Source of the DNA: Shewanella oneidensis MR-1
GTDB taxonomy: Bacteria > Pseudomonadota > Gammaproteobacteria > Enterobacterales > Shewanellaceae
Assembly (NCBI RefSeq): GCF_000146165.2
Contig: NC_004347.2
Coordinates: forward strand, 3,382,790 to 3,446,789
Direction: 5' to 3'
Length of the DNA stretch: 64,000 nucleotides
Shown here: positions 39,254 through 50,317 of the stretch, piece by piece
Numbering within the stretch: position 1 is the first letter of the stretch
Layout: every line of letters begins with the position of its first letter
Notes under the pieces: model-generated
What the model was told of the DNA's origin: nothing
Database searches by the model: none
Seen by the model: only the letters and a program-made list of their open reading frames with translations
Made by a program: the position numbers and the translations under genes

Positions 39254-39483
39254 ACCAAATATTGATACAACTTATCTTTAAGGTGGAGCCGCTCTAATTT
39301 TAAGGCCACAAAGTGCTCATCATCAGTGGGCACTTTGGTTAACTCTAACGCGCGGATTTTGTGGTCTAATTCATGGTAGCGCTGCGCCATAGTCGCAAAG
39401 ATCGTATTATTTTTTTTAAGATGACGAATGTGGTCAGCAAAATCTGGAAACTCATAAATTAACGCATGATTTTCGCCAAGCAT
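39238..39483 (-). CDS. YdcH family (DUF465) small protein
   Basis: 81 residues, helical, matching the YdcH/DUF465 pattern: MLGENHALIYEFPDFADHIRHLKKNN, then RYHELDHKIRALELTKVPTDDEHFVALKLERLHLKDKLYQYL. Function of the family is unknown. AAGGAG lies 7 bases before the start. The 3' end overlaps that of the RND permease by 16 bases on the opposite strand. Confidence 0.9.
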   Translation of the reverse strand: MLGENHALIYEFPDFADHIRHLKKNNTIFATMAQRYHELDHKIRALELTKVPTDDEHFVALKLERLHLKDKLYQYLVHDAI

Positions 39484-39755
39484 AATGTCACTCCTTGTTG
39501 TCTTGTCTCAGCTCAATTGCGATAGTGCATAGTAAATCTGCTATTTGCTCTCCCCAAATATCACGCTGAAACACCTTTCCCATCCTTCAGAACGACATTC
39601 CAATCCATCAAAATTATGTGAAGTTATTGTGGGCGTTAATTGGCAATATGTCAGCGAACTATTAATAAATAATAGAAAATATTAGACCCAAATCAAGACC
39701 ATGACGTAAAACTTAGGTTAGATTAGCGTTAACCTTTACCCTATAGGATCGCACA

Positions 39756-41759
39756 ATGAACTATAAAAATTGGCCTATTGCAAAACAAATCGGTACCCTC
39801 GCGTTTGTCCTCACCCTGATTGTTTTCTGCATACTTGGTACCCTCTCCTATAAATCCGCTTCAAATGTACTCGAAGATAAAGGCATCAGTGCCATGAAAG
39901 CGGAGATGCACGCAGTATCCGATATGCTTGAGTTGCAATACGATAGCTTGTTGCAATTAGCGAGACGCAATGCAGATGTGTTTAAAGGAATGTATCCAGG
40001 CCAATTTAGTCTCTTAGATAAAAAGGTCGATATACTCGGGGTGAACACTCCTGCGCTAATGCATGAAACGGAGCAGCTTAACGCCTCAAAGAGTAAAGTC
40101 GACCGTTTTGCTAACCTCACGGGCGGTACCGCTACCGTATTTGCTCTGGCAGGGGATGACTTTGTCCGCATTGCAACCTCCGTTAAAAAAGCCGATGGCA
40201 GCCGCGCCTTAGGCACCTTTTTAGGAAAAAACCATCCAGGTTATCCCACCTTGATGAAAGGGGAGATTTATGAAGGATACGCCAAACTTTTTGGTAAGGA
40301 CTATATGACGGTCTACCGCCCCATTAAGGATATGCAAGGACAAGTCATTGGGATCTTATTTATCGGTTTTGAAATAACCCAATCCTTAAAACAATTACAA
40401 GAAGCGGTAAATAAAATCACGCTAGAAGAAAGCGGCCATTTTCTGTTAATGCGTAAAGCTGACAATGTGCTCGTCGCGCATCCCAAATTCAATACTGGCG
40501 AACCAGTAACAGAGTCAATGCTTGATGGCCTAACCCTCAGCCAAGCCACACAAAACCAAGCCGAATGGCGCTATGCCAACAGTAAAAACCAACCAATGTT
40601 TGCCTACAGCCAAAATGTTAACGGCTGGAACTGGATGCTGATTGGGCAAGTTAACGCCAATGAATTAAATGAAGAAGGCCTGCTGTTATTAACCATCAAT
40701 GCCATAGTAGCCGTATCAGGCATAGTGTTAATTACAGTGCTGCTGTCCTTGGTGCTACTGCGCTCACTTAAGCCTTTACACGCACTACAACAGCACATGG
40801 AAATCATTGGTTCAGGGGACTTTAGCCATCATCTACCACCATCGGCTTTTGATAGTCAAAATGAAGTCGATAAAATCACCACCAGCGTCTCCACAATGTC
40901 ATCGGAATTACGGCAATTAATCAGTGCTCTGCAAACATCAGTGCAGAGTATTGAGCAGCAAGCGTCAAAAGCGCAGCGAATTGCCAAACAAAATGGCGAA
41001 GAAGCTCAAGCGCTAATGCAACAAACAGATCAAATTGCGACGGCAATCGAAGAAATGTCAACGTCAATCCGCGATGTCGCAAATCATGCTCAAGAGGGTG
41101 CCAATCAGAACCAGCAGGTCGACATCGCCGCTAAAGAAGGTCAACAGCAACAAACTCGGTTGGTACAAGACTTACTGAAACTAAGCCAACAACTCAACAA
41201 TAGCCATCAAGCCGTTGATAAAGTCAGTCAAGAAAGTGAAGCAATCAGTAAAGTCACGGAAGTGATCAACAGTATTGCTGAGCAAACTAACTTACTTGCC
41301 CTCAATGCGGCCATTGAAGCAGCCCGAGCGGGTGAACAAGGGCGAGGTTTTGCCGTAGTCGCCGATGAAGTTCGCACCTTGGCTAAACGGACCCAAACAT
41401 CGATTCTAGAAATCGGTCAAACCATTGATAAACTGCAAACCCAAGTCAAAACCACAACGAGTCAAATGGCGCAAAGCCATCAGCTCGGTATCGCCTCAGC
41501 AAATCAAGGGGAAGAAACCGGTCATCAACTTGAGGAAATTAATCGCAGAATCGCTGAGCTTGCCATCAGCTCACGTAATATTGCCTCAGCAACCGAGCAA
41601 CAAAGCAGCGTCGCCCAAGAGATCACCCACAATCTGCATCAAATCAGCGAGCTGGCCAATGAAGGAGAGCACAGAGCCGCCGAGACAGTCAATTCAGCGA
41701 ATGAGTTATCTTCCCTCGCCATTGCGCTTAAGCAGCAAATTAGTCAATTTAAGGCCTAA
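39756..41759 (+). CDS. Methyl-accepting chemotaxis protein with periplasmic Cache domain
   Basis: 667 residues. TM1 about 13-33 ([21 protein letters not shown]), a periplasmic Cache3-Cache2-type sensor about 36-310 ([52 protein letters not shown]), TM2 about 312-335, a HAMP segment, and a long coiled-coil signalling domain with the conserved tip [39 protein letters not shown]. No NWETF-like CheR docking pentapeptide is visible at the C-terminus (ends [11 protein letters not shown]). Ligand unknown; small organic acids are common for this sensor type. Single-gene unit with its own terminator. Confidence 0.95.
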   Translation: MNYKNWPIAKQIGTLAFVLTLIVFCILGTLSYKSASNVLEDKGISAMKAEMHAVSDMLELQYDSLLQLARRNADVFKGMYPGQFSLLDKKVDILGVNTPALMHETEQLNASKSKVDRFANLTGGTATVFALAGDDFVRIATSVKKADGSRALGTFLGKNHPGYPTLMKGEIYEGYAKLFGKDYMTVYRPIKDMQGQVIGILFIGFEITQSLKQLQEAVNKITLEESGHFLLMRKADNVLVAHPKFNTGEPVTESMLDGLTLSQATQNQAEWRYANSKNQPMFAYSQNVNGWNWMLIGQVNANELNEEGLLLLTINAIVAVSGIVLITVLLSLVLLRSLKPLHALQQHMEIIGSGDFSHHLPPSAFDSQNEVDKITTSVSTMSSELRQLISALQTSVQSIEQQASKAQRIAKQNGEEAQALMQQTDQIATAIEEMSTSIRDVANHAQEGANQNQQVDIAAKEGQQQQTRLVQDLLKLSQQLNNSHQAVDKVSQESEAISKVTEVINSIAEQTNLLALNAAIEAARAGEQGRGFAVVADEVRTLAKRTQTSILEIGQTIDKLQTQVKTTTSQMAQSHQLGIASANQGEETGHQLEEINRRIAELAISSRNIASATEQQSSVAQEITHNLHQISELANEGEHRAAETVNSANELSSLAIALKQQISQFKA

Positions 41760-41778
41760 GTCAGACTAAGCCCCATAT

Positions 41779-41808
41779 AAATACCGTCCATCTGGACGGT
41801 ATTTTTTT
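41779..41808 (+). terminator. Rho-independent terminator after the chemoreceptor gene
   Basis: AAATACCGTCCA and its complement form a 12-bp stem with a very short loop followed by seven T, 20 bases past the stop codon. Confidence 0.9.
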
Positions 41809-42016
41809 ACGTTATTTAGCACTCTAATTTCTACTGATAAAGTGATCTCGATAAGCGCATTGACCACTTAGATATTAAGCATCTAGCACAAAATAATAAA
41901 CAGCCCAAATAGCTGTAGTGACAGCTGGTCATATAGACTGCTGCAAAACTTGCCCGTAAATGGGCTATAGGCTGCCAATAACCCCCAAAGCACTTAGCTG
42001 TTTTGCAGAGCAATAA

Positions 42017-42040
42017 AAAACCCCGCTTTGGCGGGGTTTT
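42017..42040 (-). terminator. Rho-independent terminator of the cydABX operon
   Basis: AAAACCCCGC, TTTG loop, GCGGGGTTTT; on the minus strand it runs into TTATT after a T-rich stretch. Lies about 30 bases past the cydX stop. The 180 bases between this and the chemoreceptor terminator hold no supported gene. Confidence 0.9.
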
Positions 42041-42069
42041 AAATGGTTTACGCTATAGGGATCTAGCGA

Positions 42070-42186
42070 TTACTCTGGGTCATCGCTTGAGCGGTCCATG
42101 TTCTCAGTGTTTTCAAGCCAAAGCGCGTTGATAACACCAAAGGCACAGGCTAACAAAACCCCTAATATCCACGTGAAATACCACAT
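42070..42186 (-). CDS. cydX: CydX small subunit of cytochrome bd oxidase
   Basis: 38 residues, too short for routine gene calling. It reads MWYFTWILGVLLACAFGVINALWLE followed by a polar tail ENTENMDRSSDDPE, matching CydX: one transmembrane helix plus the conserved WYF...W and A..G..NALW pattern. GGAG precedes the start and it lies 18 bases after cydB. CydX stabilises the haems of cytochrome bd. Confidence 0.95.
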   Translation of the reverse strand: MWYFTWILGVLLACAFGVINALWLENTENMDRSSDDPE

Positions 42187-42204
42187 AGTAGATGCTCCTT
42201 AGTT

Positions 42205-43344
42205 CTAATAGAGTGAGGCTTTGTTATCTTCAATATGCTTGCGGCTTAAGCGGCCAAACATTTTGAAGTAAGTCCATACTGTGTAACTTAACACTATGGG
42301 AACAAAGACAATCGCAGCCCATGTCATTACCGTTAAGGTCATTTCACTCGCTGTCGCATCCCACATGGTTAAACTCACGTTAGGGTCTAATGATGAAGGC
42401 ATAACGAATGGGAACATTGCTGCACCACAGGTTAAGATCACCATTGCTACAGCTAACGAGCTGAACAGGAAGGCAAAACCAGAGCGATTTAAGCGGCTTA
42501 CAACAATCACTAATAGTGGTAATGCTACACCTAATACAGGGAACAGCATGGTAATAGGATACTTGTCATAGTTGGCTAACCATGCACCTGCTTCAACCGC
42601 AACGGTTTTCAACGTTGGGTTAGACACTGCATTATGGTCAAGGGCTGAAGTCACTACATAACCATCAATACCATTGGCTAACCACACACCTGCAGCGGCA
42701 AATAATACGGCCACTAACAGTGCAAACAGTTGAGTGGCATTGGCAGCACGTACACGCAGCTCACCTTCAGTCTTCATTTGCAGCCATGCAGCGCCTTGCA
42801 TCATAAACATGGTGACGCTGACTAAACCTGCGAGTAAACCAAATGGGTTTAACAGGCCAAATAAGCCGCCATGGTAGGTCGCGCGCAGGAATTCATCAAA
42901 ATTGAATGGAACACCCTGCAACAAGTTACCAAAGGCTACACCGATGATCAGCGGTGGCACAAAGCCGCCAACAAACAGAGCCCAATCCCATGACTTACGC
43001 CACTTTGGATTTTCGATTTTAGAACGGTAATCGAAACCCACTGGGCGCATGTAAAGGGCAAACAGCACTAACATCATGGCGACATAGAAGCCAGAGAAAG
43101 ACACTGCATATACCATAGGCCAAGCGGCAAATAGGGCACCACCTGCGGTAATCAACCACACTTGGTTGCCGTCCCAATGGGGCGCAATCGTATTGATCAT
43201 GATACGGCGCTCGGTATCGTCTTTACCGATAATCGGTAATAACGCCCCTACACCCATATCAAAACCGTCTGTGACCGCAAATCCGATGAACAGTACGCCG
43301 ATCAGAGCCCACCAGATTACTCTCAACATTTCATAATCAAACAT
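42205..43344 (-). CDS. cydB: CydB, cytochrome bd ubiquinol oxidase subunit II
   Basis: 379 residues, multi-spanning membrane protein of normal length. Family markers include LRVIWWALIGVLFIGFAVTDGFDMGVGALLPIIG, NTIAPHWDGNQVWLITAGGALFAAWP, and FDYRSKIENPKWRKSWDW. CydB stabilises the haem-bearing CydA and forms the heterodimer. It follows cydA by 15 bases. Confidence 0.98.
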   Translation of the reverse strand: MFDYEMLRVIWWALIGVLFIGFAVTDGFDMGVGALLPIIGKDDTERRIMINTIAPHWDGNQVWLITAGGALFAAWPMVYAVSFSGFYVAMMLVLFALYMRPVGFDYRSKIENPKWRKSWDWALFVGGFVPPLIIGVAFGNLLQGVPFNFDEFLRATYHGGLFGLLNPFGLLAGLVSVTMFMMQGAAWLQMKTEGELRVRAANATQLFALLVAVLFAAAGVWLANGIDGYVVTSALDHNAVSNPTLKTVAVEAGAWLANYDKYPITMLFPVLGVALPLLVIVVSRLNRSGFAFLFSSLAVAMVILTCGAAMFPFVMPSSLDPNVSLTMWDATASEMTLTVMTWAAIVFVPIVLSYTVWTYFKMFGRLSRKHIEDNKASLY

Positions 43345-43359
43345 AATGAAATCCTCTGC

Positions 43360-44916
43360 TTAGGCTTCTAATTTCTCGAAGTGATAACGACCAGTCTTTA
43401 AACTGCTGGGTCCAAGACGGGCAAACTTAAGCATCAAGAATATCTCGATCACTAGCAGCACAGTGTAGAACAGTGAAATCGAGATGATACTGAACCACAA
43501 ATCGCCAGTCGTTAAGCTAGACGCAGACATAAAGGTTGGCAGAACCTCAGAGATGGTCCAAGGTTGACGGCCATATTCAGCCACAAACCAACCACACTCA
43601 ATCGCAATCCAAGGTAATGGCAAGCTAAAGAGCGCCGCTTTAAGTACCCATTTATTCTCTTCGATCTGGTGACGCGTGCTTTGCCAGAATGCCGCTGCGA
43701 ACACGAACAGCATGACAAAACCTAGGCCAACCATGACACGGAAGCTCCAGAACATAGGCGCGACATTGGGGATAGAATCCTTAGCAGCAGCTTTAATTTG
43801 CTCTTCAGTCGCATCAACCACGTTATTGGTATAACGCTTCAGCAGTAAGCCATAACCTAAGTCTACTTTTGCCGCTTCAAATTCAGCGCGTAATTCAGGG
43901 GAGGTATCACCAGCACGCAGTTTAACTAGCATTGCATAGGCTTTCATACCATTGCGAATACGCACTTCGTGCTCGCTAATTAAGTCATGAATACCTGTTA
44001 CTTGTTCATCTAAAGAACGCGTTGCTACGATACCCATCGCATAAGGAATTTTTACTGCAAAGTCAGTTTCCATGGTTTCTTGATTAGGGAAACCAACCGC
44101 AGTAAAGGCAGCAGGAGCCGGCTCAGTGTGCCACTCAGCTTCAATCGCGGCTAATTTAACGCGTTGCGCCTCACCCACTTTGTAGCCTGATTCGTCACCC
44201 AGAACGATAACTGACAGGATAGCAGCCATACCAAAGCTTGCAGCAATCGCAAATGAGCGACGTGCAAAAGGTAAATCACGTTTCTTCAGAATGTAGTAAG
44301 AACTGATCGCTAACACGAACATTGCGCCAGTGACATAACCAGAAGCCACAGTGTGAACAAACTTCACCTGTGCAACAGGGTTAAAGACGACTTCGGCAAA
44401 GCTGGTCATTTCCATACGCATGGTTTCGTAATTGAATACTGACCCAACAGGGTTTTGCATCCAACCGTTTGCCACCAGGATCCACAGAGCAGATAGGTTA
44501 GAACCTAGCGCAACCAGCCAAGTGACCGCCAAATGTTGGCGCTTGCTGAAACGGTCCCAACCAAAGAAGAACATACCCACGAGGGTTGATTCAAGGAAGA
44601 ACGCCATCAAACCTTCAATGGCCAGTGGTGCACCAAAAATGTCACCTACATAATGCGAATAATAAGACCAGTTAGTACCAAACTGGAATTCCATCGCTAA
44701 ACCTGTTGAAACACCCAAGGCAAAGTTGATACCAAACAACTTACCCCAGAACTTAGTCATATCTTTATAAATGTGTTTATCTGTCATCACATAAAGTGAT
44801 ACCATGATAGCTAGCAAAAATGCTAACCCCAATGTTAAGGGAACAAATAGGAAGTGATACATGGCTGTCAGCGCAAACTGTAGCCGCGATAGCTCAACAA
44901 CCTCTTCAACAATCAT
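43360..44916 (-). CDS. cydA: CydA, cytochrome bd ubiquinol oxidase subunit I
   Basis: CydA oxidises ubiquinol and reduces oxygen with very high affinity, useful at low oxygen. 518 residues. Haem ligands and key residues are visible: His21 ([15 protein letters not shown]), His188 ([13 protein letters not shown]), a Met in [11 protein letters not shown] for haem b558, and Glu101 and Glu109 in [15 protein letters not shown]. The quinol loop motif GRQPWT is present. ATG 44916 has AAGGAG 6 bases upstream, so nine further upstream codons are discarded. A perfect FNR-type box lies about 325 bases upstream. Confidence 0.98.
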   Translation of the reverse strand: MIVEEVVELSRLQFALTAMYHFLFVPLTLGLAFLLAIMVSLYVMTDKHIYKDMTKFWGKLFGINFALGVSTGLAMEFQFGTNWSYYSHYVGDIFGAPLAIEGLMAFFLESTLVGMFFFGWDRFSKRQHLAVTWLVALGSNLSALWILVANGWMQNPVGSVFNYETMRMEMTSFAEVVFNPVAQVKFVHTVASGYVTGAMFVLAISSYYILKKRDLPFARRSFAIAASFGMAAILSVIVLGDESGYKVGEAQRVKLAAIEAEWHTEPAPAAFTAVGFPNQETMETDFAVKIPYAMGIVATRSLDEQVTGIHDLISEHEVRIRNGMKAYAMLVKLRAGDTSPELRAEFEAAKVDLGYGLLLKRYTNNVVDATEEQIKAAAKDSIPNVAPMFWSFRVMVGLGFVMLFVFAAAFWQSTRHQIEENKWVLKAALFSLPLPWIAIECGWFVAEYGRQPWTISEVLPTFMSASSLTTGDLWFSIISISLFYTVLLVIEIFLMLKFARLGPSSLKTGRYHFEKLEA

Positions 44917-45240
44917 CGGTGACTCCTTACGTGGTGCGTCCAATTGCTACGACAACATGAGCCATTCATAGCAAGTGCCTTTGTAGGATAGTGAGTTTTC
45001 ATTTTGTGTTTATAGCTGAGGCCAGTATAAACCGTTAAATATCATCTTTTTCATTACATCGAGGCAGCAAGGCCTAAAAATCCCCTTTTTCCGCACGTAC
45101 TGAGACCCTAGTCACACTATCGTTCAGCTTTGAGACTTCCACCTCACCACCCAATCCTACAAATGATCCCATCGATATAAATATCAGATAGTTAAGATAT
45201 TTAATCGCTTTCATTTGTGAGTATTTTATACCACCCGCCT

Positions 45241-45254
45241 TTGATTCAAATCAA
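45241..45254. promoter_or_regulatory. Perfect FNR/EtrA-type binding site upstream of cydA
   Basis: TTGATTCAAATCAA is the exact FNR consensus palindrome TTGAT-N4-ATCAA. It is in the large gap between cydA (minus) and the small transcript unit at 45.6 kb (plus). Redox control of cytochrome bd by FNR/EtrA and related regulators is known in Shewanella and E. coli; which promoter this site serves is inferred. Confidence 0.75.
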
Positions 45255-45592
45255 TCAAACTCAGGGGTTTAGATGGGTTTTGCTACGGGGCACACACTTC
45301 ACTTTACCAGCCAGTTGACATATCAATAATTATAGAGTAGAGAAACATCGTCTGCAGATAAAAAATTAAACTTTTAAGCACTTAACTGCAAATTAACCAC
45401 GTAACCATCAAAAATATAAGAAAACAAATTTAAAACAATGTTGCAACTAATGAAATGCAACAAAACATAAAATCACAACAAAAACAATTACCCTTTATTT
45501 TTAGTTAGTTAATCAAAATAAAAACATCTACAACTAAAATAACACCATATCAATGATTAGTTTTTTTAATGCTTACATGTATTTTTTCTCGT

Positions 45593-45621
45593 TTGAGCCA
45601 CACAATAAGATTGGTTAATAT
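45593..45621 (+). promoter_or_regulatory. Sigma-70-type promoter of a small transcript
   Basis: TTGAGC at 45593-45598, a 17-base spacer, and TAATAT at 45616-45621. A start near 45628 would give a transcript of about 265 bases ending at the terminator at 45861-45887. AT-rich sequence lies upstream. Confidence 0.55.
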
Positions 45622-45649
45622 ATCTCCTGTGTTAAGGAGACGGTTTGAT

Positions 45650-45694
45650 ATGACTGGTGAAGCGTCCCAGACAAGCCCAACTCTGCGCACATAG
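45650..45694 (+). CDS. Possible 14-residue leader peptide
   Basis: ATG 45650 with AAGGAG about 10 bases ahead; encodes MTGEASQTSPTLRT. No family recognised. It would be the first reading frame in the small transcript, upstream of the 25-residue ORF. Very short, so chance occurrence is quite possible. Confidence 0.3.
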   Translation: MTGEASQTSPTLRT

Positions 45695-45721
45695 GTGTAA
45701 CTTTGGTGTGGAGATAGAGAT

Positions 45722-45799
45722 ATGACAAACTTATTTGAACGTCTGGTTAACAGCTATAAGCGTGTTTTTGTTGAACTTTATACAGCACGCGAGCTGTAA
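45722..45799 (+). CDS. Candidate 25-residue small protein
   Basis: Encodes MTNLFERLVNSYKRVFVELY followed by TAREL, with GGAG 8 bases before the ATG. The peptide is predicted amphipathic, with two Arg, one Lys and a hydrophobic face. It lies between a sigma-70-type promoter and a strong terminator, so it is in a self-contained transcription unit of a type often missed. I do not recognise a family; the unit could equally be a regulatory RNA. Confidence 0.5.
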   Translation: MTNLFERLVNSYKRVFVELYTAREL

Positions 45800-45860
45800 T
45801 CGTTTACCGCTTAATCTGAATTAATACTGATTTGATTTGAAGTTTTGTTAGCGCAAAACG

Positions 45861-45887
45861 AGCCCCCTTCTCATTGAGTTGGGGGCT
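45861..45887 (+). terminator. Rho-independent terminator of the small transcript
   Basis: AGCCCCC and GGGGGCT pair around a loop that itself has CTC/GAG pairing, followed by TTTTTGTTTTTATT. It is about 60 bases past the 25-residue ORF. The remaining ~200 bases to the purL terminator show nothing further. Confidence 0.88.
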
Positions 45888-46090
45888 TTTTGTTTTTATT
45901 ATCCAACAATTATGACGAATATGACGCCTAATTAAAGGCGAGCTGGCTTTGTTTCAATTGTGTGAACTACTTATTAAGAGGTATTTAGTCGTTTAAGTCG
46001 GCATATTTCAAATCGAGTGCATTAGAAATGCTGCACATATTGCTAACATATTAAAATGGCTTATTTTTTTAAAGATGCGTTTTATATATA

Positions 46091-46120
46091 AAAAAGGAGC
46101 GAAAAATTTCGCTCCTTTTT
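46091..46120 (-). terminator. Rho-independent terminator after purL
   Basis: AAAAAGGAGCGAAA and its complement form a 14-bp stem with a 2-base loop; runs of A and T on the flanks allow use from either strand. The purL stop lies 36 bases away. Confidence 0.88.
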
Positions 46121-46155
46121 AGTTCACTTAACTAGATATTTTATCAATAAAAACC

Positions 46156-49100
46156 TTAGCCTAGGTTAACTCGCGCATTGCGGAACATGCGCATCCATGG
46201 ACTGTCTTCACCCCAGTTGTCAGGGTGCCAAGAGTTAGCCACAGTTCTAAATACACGCTCTGGATGTGGCATCATCAGTGTCACACGACCATCAGTAGTA
46301 CAGATCCCCGTTAAACCATTGGGCGAACCATTCGGGTTTTGTGGATATTGGGTCGCAATCTCACCTTTACCATTAACAAAACGCAGCGCAATAGTGCCTG
46401 AGGCTTCTGCTAACGCTAACGCTTGAGCGCTGGCAAATTCCGCATGCCCTTCTCCGTGAGACACGGCAATTGGCATACGTGAACCCGCCATGCCTTGGAA
46501 AAACAGCGAAGGACTTTGTTGCACTTCGACTAAGCTAAAACGCGCCTCAAAACGCTCAGAGCGGTTACGCACGAAACGCGGCCAGTGCTCGCTACCAGGA
46601 ATAATTTCCTTCAGGTTTGATAGCATTTGACAGCCGTTACACACCCCGAGCGCAAAACTTGAATCACGTTCGAAGAAACGTGAAAACTCATTGCGGGCAC
46701 GCTCGTTAAACAGAATCGACTTAGCCCAACCTTCACCTGCACCTAATACGTCACCGTAGGAGAAGCCACCACAGGCCACCAGACCTTGGAACTCTTCAAG
46801 ACTTATGCGACCTGACAGAATATCAGACATATGCACGTCGCGGCTCTCAAACCCGGCGCGATCAAACGCGGCCGCCATTTCGACATGGGAGTTAACGCCC
46901 TGCTCACGCAGAATTGCCATCTTAGGTGCAGCGCCTTTAAGAATATAAGGCGCAGCCACATCTTCACTCGGGTCAAAGCTTAAGTTAACGGTTAAGCCTA
47001 AATCCGTTTCATCTTGCTTGAGCTTGAACTCTTCAAGCGCGCACGCAGGGTTATCACGCATGGCTTGCATACGATAGGTGGTTTCTGACCACACTGTACG
47101 CAGTGCAACACGGGTATCGCTGAAGATTTCACGCGCGCCATCTTTAATGGTGATGCATTGATCATCTGCCAAAGTCCCAATCACATGGCAAGGTACGCCT
47201 GCAATGGCAAACTGGGCAGCAATTTTTGCAGCATTATCACGACTCACTTGCAGCACAGCGCCGAGCTCTTCATTAAAGAGTCTTTCTAAATCAGTGCCCT
47301 GTAGATCTTCTACATCTATATCTAAACCAATATTACCCGCAAAGGCCATTTCCACTAAGGTCGTGAATAAACCACCATCGCTGCGATCGTGGTAAGCAAT
47401 CACTAACTTGTTAGCCACCAGCTTTTGCATGGTTTCGAAGAAACCACGTAATAGCGCGGCATCATCTAAATCTGGCGCGACATCACCTAACTCACCGTAA
47501 ACCTGCGCTAAACAAGAACCACCTAAACGGTTTTGGCCAGCGCCCAAATCAACTAACAATAACGAGGTTTCACCTTTATCGCTGCGCAGTTCTGGCGTCA
47601 CGGTATTACGAATATCCTGCACCACACCAAAGGCCGTGATGACCAATGACATTGGTGAGGTCACGGTTTTATTCACACCATCTTGCTGCCATGCGGTCTT
47701 CATCGACATGGAGTCTTTACCGACTGGAATCGTCAAACTGAGCTCAGGACACAATTCTTCACCGACGGCTTTCACCGCTTCATAAAGACCCGCGTCTTCA
47801 CCTGGGTGACCCGCTGCTGACATCCAGTTGGCAGACAATTTGATGCGTTTAAATGAACCAATATCAGCACCGGCAATGTTCATAATCGACTCTGCCACCG
47901 CCATACGGGCTGAAGCACCAAAATCGAGCAGCGCCAGCGGCGTACGCTCACCCAGTGACATGGCTTCACCAGCGTAGGTGTCAAAGCTTGCCGCAGTCAC
48001 CGCGCAGTCAGCTACGGGCACCTGCCATGGGCCAACCATTTGGTCACGGTTAACTAAACCCGTTACCGTGCGGTCGCCAATGGTGATAAGGAAGGTTTTG
48101 TCTGCGACAGTCGGTAAGCTCAGTACACGCTTAACCGCATCTTTCACATCGATTTGACTTTGCTCAAGCGCAGGAGAAACCGCCTTAGCAGACACCACAT
48201 TACGGCTCATCTTAGGTGCTTTACCTAATAACACTTCAAGTGGTAAATCGATGGGGTTATTATCAAAATGACTGTCAGCTAAGGTTAAATGCTGCTCTTG
48301 TATCGCCTCACCCACTACCGCAAACGGTGCGCGCTCACGCTCACAAATCGCCGTAAATAAAGGTAGATCTTCGGCGGCAACCGACAATACATAACGCTCC
48401 TGCGACTCGTTACACCAGATTTCCAGCGGGCTCATGCCCGGCTCATCCGATGGCACATTGCGCAGATTGAAAATGCCACCCCGGTCGCCATCGTTAACCA
48501 GTTCAGGGAACGCGTTGGATAAACCGCCCGCGCCCACGTCGTGGATAAATTGAATGGGGTTTTTATCACCTAATTGCCAGCAGCGGTCGATCACTTCCTG
48601 ACAGCGACGCTCCATTTCGGGGTTTTCACGCTGTACTGAGGCAAAGTCTAAATCTTCGCTCGATTGGCCAGATGCCATAGAAGATGCCGCGCCGCCACCC
48701 AAACCGATGTTCATCGCAGGGCCGCCAAGTACAATCAGCTTAGCGCCGACAGTGATCTCACCTTTTTGTACATGCTCTTCGCGAATATTACCTAAGCCAC
48801 CCGCTAACATAATCGGCTTATGGTAACCACGCATCTCAACACCATTGTGGCTAGAGACTTCTTGCTCATAGGTACGGAAATAACCTAATAACGCAGGACG
48901 ACCAAACTCGTTGTTAAACGCGGCGCCGCCGAGCGGGCCTTCGGTCATAATGTCCAGAGCGCTAACGATGCGATCTGGCTTACCGTAGTTGCCTTCCCAA
49001 GGTTGAACAAAGCCAGGGATTTTTAAATTCGATACGCTAAAGCCTGTTAAACCCGCTTTAGGTTTTGAGCCGCGACCCGTTGCGCCTTCGTCGCGAATTT

Positions 49101-50037
49101 CACCGCCAGAGCCAGTCGCCGCACCTGGATAAGGGCTGATTGCCGTAGGATGGTTGTGGGTTTCCACTTTCATCAGTACGTGCATTGGCTCAGTGTGGTA
49201 ACTGTAAACCCCATTTGGATCGGGGAAGAAGCGACCCGCCACCGAGCCTTCCATCACAGCGGCGTTATCTTTATAGGCAGACAACACATGATCAGGCGTG
49301 ACTTCGAAAGTATTTTTAATCATTTTGAACAGTGACTTAGGCTGCGCCTTACCATCAATAGTCCAATCAGCGTTAAAAATCTTGTGACGACAGTGCTCAG
49401 AGTTTGCTTGGGCAAACATCATCAGCTCGATATCGTTTGGATTGCGGTTCAAACGGACAAAATTTTCGACTAAATAATCGATTTCATCTTCGGCAAGCGC
49501 CAAACCCATTTCGACGTTGGCCACTTCGAGCGCACGGCGACCTTCAGCCAACACATTAACACTCTTGAAAGGCGCGGGTTCTGTACGCTTGAACAGCACA
49601 TCGGCCTTAGCAAAATCGTTCAGAACCACTTCAACCATACGGTCGTGCAATAAACCCTGTAAGGTTCGTTGCTGCTCAGCGGTCAAAGTGTCTGACTCAA
49701 CATAATAGGCAATACCACGCTCCAAACGCTTCACCTTACCAAGACCACAATTGTGGGCGATATCAGTAGCTTTAGAGGACCATGGGGAAATTGTGCCGGG
49801 GCGAGGAGTAACAAACAGGAGTGAACCTTGGGGGGTATGGGCTTCGATAGCAGGTCCATAGGTGAGAATTTTTTCAAGTTGCTCGCGCTCAGTAGGCTTA
49901 AGCAACTCGCTCAAATCCGCTAAATGAACATACTCAGCATAGATTTGGCGTACCGGAAGCGCCGCGCTTACGCAGGCCTCCATTAGCTTTTGCACTCTAA
50001 ACGTCGAGAGTGCTGGGGCTCCGCGGATGATCTCCAT
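46156..50037 (-). CDS. purL: PurL phosphoribosylformylglycinamidine synthase
   Basis: Purine synthesis step 4: FGAR plus glutamine plus ATP to FGAM. 1293 residues, the large single-chain form of gamma-proteobacteria. N-terminal PurS-like part ([18 protein letters not shown]), linker with [15 protein letters not shown], two AIRS-like halves ([38 protein letters not shown]), and a C-terminal class I glutamine amidotransferase with the nucleophile in GVCNGCQML and the triad His/Glu near [11 protein letters not shown] 50037 is preferred over the preceding GTG. Confidence 0.98.
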   Translation of the reverse strand: MEIIRGAPALSTFRVQKLMEACVSAALPVRQIYAEYVHLADLSELLKPTEREQLEKILTYGPAIEAHTPQGSLLFVTPRPGTISPWSSKATDIAHNCGLGKVKRLERGIAYYVESDTLTAEQQRTLQGLLHDRMVEVVLNDFAKADVLFKRTEPAPFKSVNVLAEGRRALEVANVEMGLALAEDEIDYLVENFVRLNRNPNDIELMMFAQANSEHCRHKIFNADWTIDGKAQPKSLFKMIKNTFEVTPDHVLSAYKDNAAVMEGSVAGRFFPDPNGVYSYHTEPMHVLMKVETHNHPTAISPYPGAATGSGGEIRDEGATGRGSKPKAGLTGFSVSNLKIPGFVQPWEGNYGKPDRIVSALDIMTEGPLGGAAFNNEFGRPALLGYFRTYEQEVSSHNGVEMRGYHKPIMLAGGLGNIREEHVQKGEITVGAKLIVLGGPAMNIGLGGGAASSMASGQSSEDLDFASVQRENPEMERRCQEVIDRCWQLGDKNPIQFIHDVGAGGLSNAFPELVNDGDRGGIFNLRNVPSDEPGMSPLEIWCNESQERYVLSVAAEDLPLFTAICERERAPFAVVGEAIQEQHLTLADSHFDNNPIDLPLEVLLGKAPKMSRNVVSAKAVSPALEQSQIDVKDAVKRVLSLPTVADKTFLITIGDRTVTGLVNRDQMVGPWQVPVADCAVTAASFDTYAGEAMSLGERTPLALLDFGASARMAVAESIMNIAGADIGSFKRIKLSANWMSAAGHPGEDAGLYEAVKAVGEELCPELSLTIPVGKDSMSMKTAWQQDGVNKTVTSPMSLVITAFGVVQDIRNTVTPELRSDKGETSLLLVDLGAGQNRLGGSCLAQVYGELGDVAPDLDDAALLRGFFETMQKLVANKLVIAYHDRSDGGLFTTLVEMAFAGNIGLDIDVEDLQGTDLERLFNEELGAVLQVSRDNAAKIAAQFAIAGVPCHVIGTLADDQCITIKDGAREIFSDTRVALRTVWSETTYRMQAMRDNPACALEEFKLKQDETDLGLTVNLSFDPSEDVAAPYILKGAAPKMAILREQGVNSHVEMAAAFDRAGFESRDVHMSDILSGRISLEEFQGLVACGGFSYGDVLGAGEGWAKSILFNERARNEFSRFFERDSSFALGVCNGCQMLSNLKEIIPGSEHWPRFVRNRSERFEARFSLVEVQQSPSLFFQGMAGSRMPIAVSHGEGHAEFASAQALALAEASGTIALRFVNGKGEIATQYPQNPNGSPNGLTGICTTDGRVTLMMPHPERVFRTVANSWHPDNWGEDSPWMRMFRNARVNLG

Positions 50038-50104
50038 CACGTCAATTCACCTTATTATTTATAATTGCAGGGGTCAGAGATGGCGCTATTATAGGGAAAT
50101 GTCT

Positions 50105-50123
50105 GTCACAAATCACCTGTGAC
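50105..50123. promoter_or_regulatory. Inverted repeat in purL-mltF divergent region
   Basis: GTCACA, 7 bases, TGTGAC. It is not the usual CRP half-site order and no regulator is assigned; reported because it lies between two divergent promoters. Confidence 0.3.
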
Positions 50124-50149
50124 CTTACGCAAAACAGTGTTTCCTATAA

Positions 50150-50171
50150 GATAAAAAGCGCGCTTTTTATC
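50150..50171. repeat. Perfect 22-bp palindrome between purL and mltF
   Basis: GATAAAAAGCG followed directly by its complement. It could form a hairpin in RNA from either strand or be a dimeric-protein binding site. Position is about 110 bases upstream of purL and 150 upstream of mltF. Confidence 0.5.
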
Positions 50172-50317
50172 CTCCTTTGTGTGCCATTGAGTACGATTTT
50201 TTTTACGTAATTGGTAACAAACGGATATAATCACAGCAATGTCAGCCAAGTTATCTTAGTTCCCCCGCTGACCTCCAACTATTCATCGTACTGATTTTAT
50301 TTAATAAAGTGTATTTA

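Noticed and set aside
39695..39735. FliA-like promoter before the chemoreceptor gene
   Set aside because: TAAAACTT is present at the right distance, but the -10 part agrees at too few positions.
41831..42013. 60-residue minus-strand frame between two terminators
   Set aside because: No ribosome-binding site or family match; it lies in the short gap after cydX's terminator.
50120..50150. PurR operator upstream of purL
   Set aside because: ACGCAAA resembles a half-site, but the other half and spacing do not fit the known 16-bp consensus.
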